Of a DNA stretch of 64,000 nucleotides, positions 43,777 to 53,226 are shown piece by piece. The DNA is from CALIZF01 sp046292445. Its GTDB lineage: Bacteria; Pseudomonadota; Alphaproteobacteria; Rhodobacterales; Rhodobacteraceae. A program made the translations under genes and the position numbers. The stretch covers positions 1-64,000 of the forward strand of contig JBKBQT010000006.1 in assembly GCA_046292445.1 (NCBI GenBank), written 5' to 3'. Position 1 is the stretch's first letter. Every line of letters starts with the position of its first letter. Below the pieces are notes generated by a model. The model did not search any database. It was given only the letters and a program-made list of their open reading frames with translations, and had not been told where the DNA came from.

Positions 43777-44337
43777 TCAGGCCCCGCGCGCAAGGGCCGC
43801 GACCCCGGTCCGTGCGATCTCGCGCAGGCCGAGCGGGCGCATGAGCTCGGCGAAGGCGTCGATCTTCTCGGGCGTGCCGGTGATTTCGAAGACAAAGCTC
43901 TCGAGCGTCGAATCCACCACATTGGCGCGAAAGATCTCGGCCAGCCGCAGCGCCTCGATCCGCGCCTCGCCGCGTCCGGCGACCTTGAACAGCGCCAGTT
44001 CGCGCTGCACCGCCGGCCCCTCGACCGTCAGGTCGTGCACCTCATGCACCGGCACCATCCGCGCCAGCTGCGCCTTGATCTGCTCGATCACCTGCGGCGT
44101 GCCGGTGGTCACGATGGTGATGCGGCTTCGGTGGCCGGTGTGGTCGGTCTCGGCCACCGTCAGGCTTTCGATGTTGTAGCCGCGCCCCGAAAAGAGGCCG
44201 ATCACCCGCGCCAGAACGCCCGGCTCGTTGTCCACCAGCACCGCGAGCGTATGCGTCTCGCGCACCTCGGCATGCGGGTCGCGCAGGTCGTAGGCGGAAT
44301 GGCTCGACGAGCCGGATTTGATGTTGAGCGGCGCCAT
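43777..44337 (-). CDS. ilvN: Acetolactate synthase small (regulatory) subunit
   Basis: Predicted 186-residue protein. The ACT domain is HTLAVLVDNEPGVLARVIGL, FSGRGYNIESLTVAETDHTG, with the C-terminal domain LALFKVAGRGEARIEALRLA. It binds valine and controls the catalytic subunit. GGGAG lies upstream of the ATG at 44337; an ATG at 44355 would add six residues. It is 90 bases downstream of ilvB, with a hairpin and a dispersed element between. Confidence 0.94.
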   Translation of the reverse strand: MAPLNIKSGSSSHSAYDLRDPHAEVRETHTLAVLVDNEPGVLARVIGLFSGRGYNIESLTVAETDHTGHRSRITIVTTGTPQVIEQIKAQLARMVPVHEVHDLTVEGPAVQRELALFKVAGRGEARIEALRLAEIFRANVVDSTLESFVFEITGTPEKIDAFAELMRPLGLREIARTGVAALARGA

Positions 44338-44359
44338 CCTGGTCTCCCGGGCCATGGCC

Positions 44360-44410
44360 TTCAGGCTGGCCCAAATATCCTGCGGGGGTCCGGGGGCGCA
44401 AAGCCCCCGG
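44360..44410. repeat. Dispersed element copy 3 with GC hairpin between ilvB and ilvN
   Basis: TTCAGGCTGGCCCAAATATCC matches the core of the elements at 16.2 and 20.6 kb up to the TCC; the following sequence diverges and includes CCGGGGGC-GCAAA-GCCCCCGG, an eight-pair hairpin without a T run. Confidence 0.65.
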
Positions 44411-44427
44411 GGCGTGGTGTTTCGATG

Positions 44428-46194
<1,767 letters not shown>

Positions 46195-46215
46195 CCTGCC
46201 TTTGCATCGCGCAAC

Positions 46216-46241
46216 AAAAAGCCCCCGAGGTCATCGGGGGC
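46216..46241 (-). terminator. Attenuator terminator upstream of ilvB
   Basis: On the minus strand GCCCCCGA-TGACC-TCGGGGGC forms an eight-pair stem followed by TTTTTG. It lies between the leader peptide stop and the ilvB start. Confidence 0.85.
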
Positions 46242-46266
46242 GCATGGGTATCCGTTCTGGCGTCCG

Positions 46267-46314
46267 TTACCGGCCCATGCGCCTGACCTGTCCGACTACG
46301 AGGTTGACGGTCAT
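46267..46314 (-). CDS. Leader peptide of the ilvBN operon
   Basis: A 15-residue open frame, MTVNLVVGQVRRMGR, starts 17 bases after an AAGGGG-containing leader and stops 25 bases before the terminator stem. Four of 15 residues are Val and one is Leu. Ribosome stalling at these codons when charged tRNA-Val/Leu is scarce would let ilvB be transcribed. The design is classical attenuation; the evidence is composition, position and the adjacent terminator. Confidence 0.75.
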   Translation of the reverse strand: MTVNLVVGQVRRMGR

Positions 46315-46346
46315 CGCACTGGCCCCTTCATGCCCACGCGGCGGAC

Positions 46347-46373
46347 ATTATGGCGGGGTCCGTGGGGCGTCAA
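46347..46373 (-). promoter_or_regulatory. Probable promoter of ilvBN
   Basis: On the minus strand TTGACG (46373-46368) and CATAAT (46352-46347) are separated by 15 bases; an alternative -10, TAATGT, gives a 17-base spacer. The start would fall just upstream of the leader peptide. Confidence 0.5.
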
Positions 46374-46546
46374 CAGGAAAGCGGCAGCAATATGTGTCGC
46401 GGGCGGTGTTCTCGGCGCAGTATTCTTTCGTTCGATCGCGGGGCTGCGCAATCTTGCGACGGAATGTGCGGTGCGGGCCGGTCATGCGAACGGGGCCCGA
46501 AGGCCCCCGCCGCGGTCTCGTCGGCCTTGATGCGTCGGCCGGCCGG

Positions 46547-47246
46547 TCAGACGATGAGGAAGTCGCTTTCCTGCAGTGCCTCGAGCGAGACGCGCGCGAG
46601 CGTCAGCATCCCGTCGGCGCCGAAGTCGAACACCACGTCGCGCCCCTCCTGCACGCCGAGCGCGAGGATCTCCGCCGCGTCGGCACCCGCGAAGGCGCCG
46701 ATCTCGATCAGGTCCTCGCCCGACTTGAAGTCGGTGATGACATCCTCGCCAAAGCCTTCGGCAAAGACGAACACATCCGCGCCCTTGCCGCCCGTCATCG
46801 TGTCGTCGCCGGCGCCGCCGACGAACCGGTCGGCCCCCGCACCGCCGATGAGCAGATCGTCGCCGTCGCCGCCGTCGAGCGTATCGTTCCCGCCCCCGCC
46901 GTTCAGCGTGTCGGCACCGGTGCCGCCTTCCATCAGGTCGTTGCCGTTGCCGCCGTTCAGCCGGTCGTTGCCGGTGCCGCCCTCGATGAAGTCATCGCCG
47001 TCGCCGCCGCAAATGCTGTCGTTTCCTTTGCCGCCGGCGATCGTGGAGCCGCCCGCTCGACGGGTTGACCGTGATGTCCGAAAAGTCGTTATCGACCGGA
47101 TTGTTCATCGAGTAGCGGAAGAAGAAGGTATCCGGCGTCACCATCGTCATGGTCGTCGGATTGAGGATCGGGTTCCCGAAACCGTCGTCCAAGATGCTGA
47201 AGCCTGCGAAGGTCTGAGGGGATATGCGAAGTTCTGCATTGCTCAT
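46547..47246 (-). pseudogene. Frameshifted RTX calcium-binding protein gene
   Basis: The ATG at 47246 opens a frame beginning MSNAELRISPQTFAGFSILD with FFFRYSMNNPVDNDFSDITV, but the RTX repeats continue in another frame from about 47050 down to 46547: GGKGNDSICGGDGDD, GGTGNDRLNGGNGND, GGTGADTLNGGGGND and more GGxGxDxx nonapeptides, ending in a beta-rich cap DFLIV. One extra base near 47050-47056 (within GGGCGGC) separates them. Intact, the protein would have about 230 residues with 5-7 RTX repeats that bind calcium outside the cell after type I secretion. It is either a recent pseudogene or a sequencing error. Confidence 0.75.
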
Positions 47247-47408
47247 GTGGTCCGTCGGATGCACTTGCCGTGCACCATCAGGTCGCGGGTGCGAGAGCAT
47301 TCAAGCGGCACAGTGTCGGCAATCGGGAAGATCGCCCGGATTGGATGCGCATGCTGGCCTATTCGCGGCCGGTTGTGGCCGGGAGCGGTCGAACTCGCGG
47401 GGGTCGGT

Positions 47409-48323
47409 TCAGGCCGCCATGCTCGCGATATAGGCGGCGTAAAGCGCGAGGAACCCGAACCCCGCCACGCGCGGGATCGAACCCGCCCGCGCCACCAGCA
47501 CCACCACCATCACCGAGATCGCCAGCATCACCGGCACGTCGAACGCGATGAACCGCCCCTCGACCGGGATCGGCGTGACCACCGCCGTGATCCCGAGGAT
47601 GGCAAAGACGTTGAAGATGTTCGATCCGATCACATTGCCGAGCGCGATATCGCGCTGGCCCTTCAGCGCCGCGGCAAGCGATGTGGCCAGTTCGGGCAGC
47701 GAGGTGCCGACGGCGACGATGGTCAGGCCGATCACCGCCTCGGACACGCCGAGCCAGCGGGCGATCTCGGTCGCGCTGTCCACCAGCAGCCGCGCGCCGA
47801 CCATCAGCACGACGAGGCCGACGACCGTCAGCCCGGCGCTCTTCCACAGCGGCAGGGTCGGCAGACCGTCCTCGGGCGCCGATCCGACGCGCTGGAGCGC
47901 GCGCAGAAGGAACGCGGCGATCCCCGCGACCAGCAGCATGCCCTCGATCCGCGTTACCGTGCCGTCCCAGAACACCGGCACCAGCGCGGCCGAGGCGACG
48001 AGCATCCAGAGCATATCCTCGCGCAGCGCCGCCCAGCGGGCCGCGATGCCGCCGAAGGCCGCCGACACGCCGAGGATCAGCAGGAGGTTGGCCGTGTTCG
48101 ACCCGACGACATTGCCGATCGCGATCCCCGGCACGCCGCCGAGCGCGGCCTGCACCGAGACCAGAAGCTCGGGCGTCGATGTCCCAAAACCGACGATGGT
48201 CAGCCCGATCACCAGCGGCGGCACGCGAAACGCCCGCGCGATCCCCGAAGCCCCCTTCACCAGCCAGTCGCCACCGAAAAACAGACCCAGAAGGCCCAGG
48301 ACGAAAAACACGGCGACAAGCAT
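47409..48323 (-). CDS. Calcium/sodium antiporter of the CaCA family (YrbG-like)
   Basis: Predicted 304-residue inner membrane protein with about ten hydrophobic segments. The two inverted alpha repeats are visible: VGFGTSTPELLVSVQAALGG with GNVVGSNTANLLLILG, and VAVGTSLPELATSLAAALKG with GNVIGSNIFNVFAILG. These are the ion-binding motifs of K-independent Na/Ca exchangers. It probably exports Ca in exchange for Na or protons. It stands near the RTX gene but no operon link is evident. Confidence 0.92.
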   Translation of the reverse strand: MLVAVFFVLGLLGLFFGGDWLVKGASGIARAFRVPPLVIGLTIVGFGTSTPELLVSVQAALGGVPGIAIGNVVGSNTANLLLILGVSAAFGGIAARWAALREDMLWMLVASAALVPVFWDGTVTRIEGMLLVAGIAAFLLRALQRVGSAPEDGLPTLPLWKSAGLTVVGLVVLMVGARLLVDSATEIARWLGVSEAVIGLTIVAVGTSLPELATSLAAALKGQRDIALGNVIGSNIFNVFAILGITAVVTPIPVEGRFIAFDVPVMLAISVMVVVLVARAGSIPRVAGFGFLALYAAYIASMAA

Positions 48324-48469
48324 CGGGGAAGGGGTCCTTTTGCGTCCGCGCCGCGGCTTCGGGCGCCGCTGTCACATGGGGGTCGCGCCCAGCATCGCAA
48401 GGTTGCGGCGGGCGGATGCCGAAGCGGCATCGCATCTGTTGCCTGCCCGCAACCCTACGCGCCGGACCG

Positions 48470-48859
48470 TCAGCCGGGCGCGTGGCAGACCATGCCGGCC
48501 TTGTTCCCGTCCGGGTCGCGGACGTAGGCGGCATAGAAATCGGGACCGTAGTGAGGGCGCAGGCCCGGCGCGCCCTCGTCCTGTCCGCCATTGGCCATCG
48601 CCGCGGCATGCGCCGCATCGACGGCGGCGCGCGAGGCGGCAAGAAAGCTGACCATGGTGCCGTTGCCGGGCGCCGCCGCCCTGCCGTCGAAAGGCCGCGT
48701 CACCCACAGGTGAACGCCCGGTTCCGCAGCGCCCCATGCCGACGACGCCGCATCGTCATGCGCAGCCACCCGGGCGTGCCCGAGCGGCGCGAGGACCGCA
48801 TCCCAGAACGTCCGCGCCCTGTCGATGTCGTTCGTGCCAAGGCAGACATAAGCGAACAT
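48470..48859 (-). CDS. VOC-family (glyoxalase-like) protein
   Basis: Predicted 129-residue protein: MFAYVCLGTNDIDRARTFWD, AEPGVHLWVTRPFDGRAAAP and YVRDPDGNKAGMVCHAPG, the usual shape of single-domain VOC proteins, which include glyoxalases and dioxygenases. The ATG overlaps the stop of the upstream response regulator (TGATG), so it is the third gene of the kinase operon. Substrate unknown. Confidence 0.85.
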   Translation of the reverse strand: MFAYVCLGTNDIDRARTFWDAVLAPLGHARVAAHDDAASSAWGAAEPGVHLWVTRPFDGRAAAPGNGTMVSFLAASRAAVDAAHAAAMANGGQDEGAPGLRPHYGPDFYAAYVRDPDGNKAGMVCHAPG

Positions 48860-49497
48860 CACCGCCCCGTCCCCTGCAGAACCCCATGCTCAAGCGCATA
48901 GCGCGTGAGGCCCGCGGTCGAGGATATCCCCAGCTTGCGCTTGATGTTCTTGCGGTGCGTCTCGACCGTCCGCACGCTGATGTCGAAGGCCGCCGCCACC
49001 GCCTTGTTCGACTGCCCCTGCGCCAGCGCGAGCAGGATCGCCTGTTCGCGCGCCGTCAGCGCCTCGCGCCCGTCCGATGTCGTCGGGGCGAGCGACGCCG
49101 TCGCCCCGGTGCACAGATACCGCCCGCCGCCCATGACGGTGTCGATGGCATGCTTGACCTCCTCGACCGGCACGTCCTTGAGCACATAGCCCATCGCGCC
49201 GTAGGACAGGGCGGTGCCGATGTATTCCGGGCTGTCGTGCATCGACAGGATCAGGATGCGGGTTCCGGGCCGCCGCTCGAGCATCAGCTCGGTCGCCGCC
49301 AGCCCCGAGACCTGCGGCATGTTGAGATCGAGCAGCACCACATCGGGGTCGAGCGCGACGACCCGGTCCACCGCCTCCTGCCCGTTCGACAGCGTGCCGA
49401 CCACCGCGATGTCGTCCCATGTCTCGAGCAGCGCGCGGATCCCCTCGGCCACCATCGGGTGGTCGTCCACGATCAGCACGCGGGTCGGGCGCGTCAC
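48859..49497 (-). CDS. LuxR/NarL-family response regulator
   Basis: Predicted 212-residue protein. The receiver domain has TRVLIVDDHPMVAEGIRALL, the phosphorylated Asp in DVVLLDLNMPQVSG, and VLKDVPVEEV. The HTH domain is LTAREQAILLALAQGQSNKA, VAAAFDISVRTVETHRKNI. A GTG at 49497 overlaps the stop of the kinase gene (GTGA) and is preferred to an ATG at 49563 inside that gene. Likely target is the divergent TRAP operon. Confidence 0.92.
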   Translation of the reverse strand: MTRPTRVLIVDDHPMVAEGIRALLETWDDIAVVGTLSNGQEAVDRVVALDPDVVLLDLNMPQVSGLAATELMLERRPGTRILILSMHDSPEYIGTALSYGAMGYVLKDVPVEEVKHAIDTVMGGGRYLCTGATASLAPTTSDGREALTAREQAILLALAQGQSNKAVAAAFDISVRTVETHRKNIKRKLGISSTAGLTRYALEHGVLQGTGR

Positions 49498-50909
49498 GCC
49501 GCCCCCCGTGCCGGATCGGGCGGGAGCATGTGGGTCAGCGGAACCGTCGCCTCGATGATGCATCCCGACCGCGATGACAGGATGCGCAGGGTGCCGTCAA
49601 GCTGTTCGATCCGCTCGGCCATGTTGCGCAGGCCGAGGCCCGGCCCCACCGTCCGGTCGGCCGGCATGCCGCGCCCGTTGTCCTCGATGCGCAGGATCGC
49701 GCCCTGCCGCGTGCCGCGCACGAACACCGTCACCTCGGTCGCGCCGGCATGGCGTTCGATGTTGGTCAGCGCTTCCTGCGCGATGCGGTAGAGGGCGATC
49801 TTGGCCTCCTTGTCGAGCCGGTTGCGGAACACCACCGTCTCGAAGCGAACCCGGATGCCGGTCCGCCGGCCGAATTCCTCGGTCAGCGACTGGAGCGCCG
49901 GGCCCAGCCCGAGGTCGTCGAGCACGCCGGGGCGCAGATCGCGGCTGATCCGGCGCACCTCCTGGATCGCGCCGCCGAGCGCGTCGATCCCCTGCGCAAG
50001 GCTCTCGCCCGCGCCGTCATGGCCCATCGTCTGGCGCCGCCGCGCCAGTTCGAGCGTGTAGCGCGCGCCGACGAGCATCTGGCTGATGCTGTCGTGCAGT
50101 TCGCGCGCGACGCGCCCGCGCTCTTCTTCCTGCGTGTCGAAGATGCGCTGCGTGAGGGCCTTGAGCTTGGCATCCGCCAGCCGCCGCTCGCGGATGGTGA
50201 TGACCATGCCGCTGGCGAACACGGCCAGCAGCGCGGCCAGCGTGACCGCCCCGATCCAGCGGAACGTGCGGTCAACCCGGCCCTCGACCTCGGCCCGGGC
50301 GGCGGCGACGGTCGCCTGCACGTCGTCGATGAAGATGCCGGTGGCGACCGCCCATCGCCAGTCCTGCAGGCCCTGCACATAGGTGACCATCAGAGCCTCC
50401 TCCCCCGTCGAGGGCTTGGGCCAGTAATAGGTGTGATAGCCTGCGCCCTGCTTGGCGAGGTCGATCAGCCGGTCCACCACCGGCGTGCCGCGGCTGTCGG
50501 CAAGGCCTGACCATTGCCGCTCGATCAGCCAGGTCTGGCGCGGCGCGACGATGTTCCGGCCGTCATAGTCGAAGACGGCAAAATAGCCGTCGTTGCCGTA
50601 GACCATCGCGGCGAGGATCTGCGCGACCTCGCGCATGGCGCGGCGATCGTCGGGCGCGGCATTGCCGTAGATGATGAAGAACGCCGTCCGCGCGATCTGG
50701 ATGTAGTTGCGCAGTTCCGCCTTCTTGGCCTCGATCAGCGCGGTTTCGAGCGCCGCGATCTCCTGCTGCGAGGTTGCGCGCGCCTCGCGGGCGACAATCC
50801 AGGCGATCAGCGCGACGGCCACGATCAGCGGGATCGTCGCAAGCAGGAACAGCTTGTGCCCGTAGCCGGGCTTGAGCCGTGCGGCGAGGCGTCGGATCGG
50901 GCGCGGCAT
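49494..50909 (-). CDS. Cache-domain sensor histidine kinase (NarX/LiaS type)
   Basis: Predicted 471-residue membrane protein. Two membrane segments (about residues 19-41 and 216-238) flank a periplasmic single-Cache domain with GYFAVFDYDGRNIVAPRQTW and DWRWAVATGIFIDDV, a common fold for sensing small carboxylic acids. The cytoplasmic part has HisKA_3 motif GRVARELHDSISQMLVGARY (phospho-His) and ATPase motifs IEDNGRGMP and GLGLRNMAERIEQLDG. It is divergent from dctP and overlaps its regulator. Role: probably sensing the substrate of the TRAP system. Confidence 0.92.
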   Translation of the reverse strand: MPRPIRRLAARLKPGYGHKLFLLATIPLIVAVALIAWIVAREARATSQQEIAALETALIEAKKAELRNYIQIARTAFFIIYGNAAPDDRRAMREVAQILAAMVYGNDGYFAVFDYDGRNIVAPRQTWLIERQWSGLADSRGTPVVDRLIDLAKQGAGYHTYYWPKPSTGEEALMVTYVQGLQDWRWAVATGIFIDDVQATVAAARAEVEGRVDRTFRWIGAVTLAALLAVFASGMVITIRERRLADAKLKALTQRIFDTQEEERGRVARELHDSISQMLVGARYTLELARRRQTMGHDGAGESLAQGIDALGGAIQEVRRISRDLRPGVLDDLGLGPALQSLTEEFGRRTGIRVRFETVVFRNRLDKEAKIALYRIAQEALTNIERHAGATEVTVFVRGTRQGAILRIEDNGRGMPADRTVGPGLGLRNMAERIEQLDGTLRILSSRSGCIIEATVPLTHMLPPDPARGAA

Positions 50910-51151
50910 CGGCTGGTCTGCGTTCCCCGGGGTTGCGGCATCGCAAGGACGATGCGCGCGCGGGCGGTCCGCGTCAACGCCGCCGCGGCGCTCTGCCGGC
51001 CCCGGGCGGCCGCCGCGATCCGGGGCCGAGATTGTGCCGCGTCTCCGTAACAGTGGGTATTTCCAGATCGCTCCGGCGCCGCTAGGGTCGCGCCCACGCT
51101 ACGATCCGCCCGGCCGTTCAAGGGTGGGCGACACATATGGGGAGGATCTCG

Positions 51152-52237
51152 ATGGATCGTCGTTCTTTTCTGACGAAGGCCGCGGTCGGCGGCACGGCTG
51201 CGGCCGCTGCCACGACGCTGGCGGCACCGCTTTACGCCCAGGGCAACCGCACGCTGACCATGGTCACCACCTGGGCCCGTGGCGGCGCCGGCGTGCATGA
51301 CAGCGCCGAGCGTGTGGCAAACAGCATCACCGCGATGACGGACGGCCAGATCACCGTTGATCTCAAGGCCGCGGGCGAGCTCGTCGGCGCCTTCGAGGTG
51401 TTCGACGCGGTGACCTCGGGCCAGGCCGACATGTATCACGGCGCGGACTACTACTGGGTCGGCCAGCATCCGGCCTATGCCTTCTTCACCGCCGTGCCGA
51501 TGGGCATGACGGCGCAGGAGCTGGTGAACTGGTATTATCAAGACGGCGGGATGGAGCTGCACGACGAGATCAACGAGATCTTCGGGCTCAAGGGCTTCCT
51601 CGCCGGCAACACCGGGGCGCAGGGCGGCGGCTGGTTCCGCAAGGAGATCAAGTCGGCGGCCGATTTCAACGGCCTCAAGTTCCGCATGCCCGGCCTTGGG
51701 GGCCGCGCGCTCGGCAAGCTCGGCGCGTCCGTGCAGAACATCCCCGGCGGCGAGATCTATCAGGCGCTCGCCTCGGGTGCGCTCGACGGCACCGAATGGA
51801 TCGGCGCCTGGGCCGACGAGAAGATGGGTCTGCAGGAGATCACCAAGATCTACTACACCGCCGGCTTCCACGAACCCGGTGCCGGGCTGTCGGCCACGAT
51901 GAACCGCGATGTCTACGACAGCCTCACCCCCGCGCAGCAGAAGATCTTCCAGATCGCGGCAAGTGAATGCCACCAGTGGAACCTCGCGCAGTTCCTGTCG
52001 AACAACGGTGCGGCGCTCGCCCGCCTGCAGGCCGGCGGCGTCACCGTGCTCGAGTTCCCCGATGACGTGTGGGATGCCTTCGCCCGCGCGACGCAGGAGG
52101 TGCACGACGAATACCTCGGCGATCCGCTCTACAAGAAGGTCTACGACAGCGCGATGGCTTCGATGAAGTCGTCCTCGGCCTGGCTCAAGCTGACCGACGG
52201 CGCCTATACCGCGCAGCGCGACCGCGTCCTCGGCTGA
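51152..52237 (+). CDS. TRAP transporter solute-binding protein (DctP family)
   Basis: Predicted 361-residue protein. MDRRSFLTKAAVGGTAAAAA is a twin-arginine signal (RRSFL). The mature part has MVTTWARGGAGVHDSAERVA, ADYYWVGQHPAYAFFTAVPM, LKFRMPGLGGRALGKLGASV, and ALDGTEWIGAWADEKMGLQE, resembling the TakP/2-oxo acid-binding TRAP proteins of Rhodobacter. GGGGAGG lies seven bases before the ATG. First gene of dctPQM; a hairpin follows that may increase its transcript level. The ligand (2-oxo acid or related carboxylate) is inferred. Confidence 0.92.
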   Translation: MDRRSFLTKAAVGGTAAAAATTLAAPLYAQGNRTLTMVTTWARGGAGVHDSAERVANSITAMTDGQITVDLKAAGELVGAFEVFDAVTSGQADMYHGADYYWVGQHPAYAFFTAVPMGMTAQELVNWYYQDGGMELHDEINEIFGLKGFLAGNTGAQGGGWFRKEIKSAADFNGLKFRMPGLGGRALGKLGASVQNIPGGEIYQALASGALDGTEWIGAWADEKMGLQEITKIYYTAGFHEPGAGLSATMNRDVYDSLTPAQQKIFQIAASECHQWNLAQFLSNNGAALARLQAGGVTVLEFPDDVWDAFARATQEVHDEYLGDPLYKKVYDSAMASMKSSSAWLKLTDGAYTAQRDRVLG

Positions 52238-52254
52238 GGCCCGGTCGCTGACAG

Positions 52255-52282
52255 CACCCTCCGGCCGCAGGGCCGGGGGGTG
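52255..52282 (+). other. 12-bp hairpin between dctP and dctQ
   Basis: CACCCTCCGGCC-GCAG-GGCCGGGGGGTG forms 12 pairs (one G-T), followed by TTT only. It probably stabilises the dctP mRNA or partly terminates transcription, giving more binding protein than membrane subunits. Confidence 0.55.
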
Positions 52283-52334
52283 TTTGCCGTGAACCCGGAC
52301 GGCGATCCGGGACGAAGCAACAACGGGGGGACGG

Positions 52335-53219
52335 ATGCTCGACGCCATCGGCTGGGTGCTCGGCAACATCGGACAGGCGGTCGTCAACATCGGCTGGGCG
52401 GTGTTCAACCCGTCGGCCTGGACGAATCTGTCGGACATGCGGCAGCTCGCGCGCCTCATCTACTACGGTGCGTCGGTCGAGTTCTTTTTCGCGGTCTTCA
52501 CGATCTTTCTGGCGCTCACCGCCGCCGGCCTCGTCTGGCGTCCGCTGATGTGGGGCGTGGTGCGCGGGCTCGAGGGCTTTGCCAACGGGCTGGGGCGGGT
52601 TGCGGCCTGGGCGGGGCTTCTGATGGTGCTCCAGCAGCTTCTGATCGTGTTCCTGCAGCGCATCTTTCGCGTCAGCGCGATCGAGATCGGCCCCTTCGGC
52701 TATACCTTCAGCCGCGATCTGTCCTGGTGGTCGGAAGAGCTCAAGCTCTACAACGCCATCGTCGTCTGTCTGTGCATCACCTATACCTTCGTGCAGGGCG
52801 GCCATGTGCGGGTGGACCTCATCTATTCCCAGGTGCGGTTCCGCACGAGGAAGCTGATCGACATGTTCGGCGCGCTCTTCTTCATGATGCCGGTGGCGAC
52901 GCTGACATGGCTCTATGCCTGGCACTTCATGTGGCGCAGCCTTGTGAACCCCAAGGTCTCGGCGTCCGACACGCTCGCGCAGCTCGAGCGGAAGGGCGGG
53001 ATCATGCGCTGGCAGGTGGAAACCATCGGCTTCTCGCCCAACGGCTTTGACGCCTATTTCCTCTTCAAGGTGCTGATCGTAACGTTCTGCGGCCTCGTGT
53101 TCGTGCATGCGATCGCGGTGTTCTACCGCAACCTGCTCGAATACCTCGAAGGCCCCGAGAGCGAGGGCCGCTACCTCGACCGCGACCCGTCCGGCGACGC
53201 GGCACCCCTGGCGCATTGA
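52335..53219 (+). CDS. TRAP transporter small membrane subunit (DctQ)
   Basis: Predicted 294-residue membrane protein, longer than a typical DctQ (about 170-200). Four to five hydrophobic segments are visible: VEFFFAVFTIFLALTAAGLV, VAAWAGLLMVLQQLLIVFLQ, LYNAIVVCLCITYTFVQGGH (followed by VRVDLIY, a DctQ hallmark), MFGALFFMMPVATLTWLYAW and LFKVLIVTFCGLVFVHAIAV. It anchors the transport complex. The next gene begins seven bases later. Confidence 0.9.
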   Translation: MLDAIGWVLGNIGQAVVNIGWAVFNPSAWTNLSDMRQLARLIYYGASVEFFFAVFTIFLALTAAGLVWRPLMWGVVRGLEGFANGLGRVAAWAGLLMVLQQLLIVFLQRIFRVSAIEIGPFGYTFSRDLSWWSEELKLYNAIVVCLCITYTFVQGGHVRVDLIYSQVRFRTRKLIDMFGALFFMMPVATLTWLYAWHFMWRSLVNPKVSASDTLAQLERKGGIMRWQVETIGFSPNGFDAYFLFKVLIVTFCGLVFVHAIAVFYRNLLEYLEGPESEGRYLDRDPSGDAAPLAH

Positions 53220-53226
53220 GGTCATC

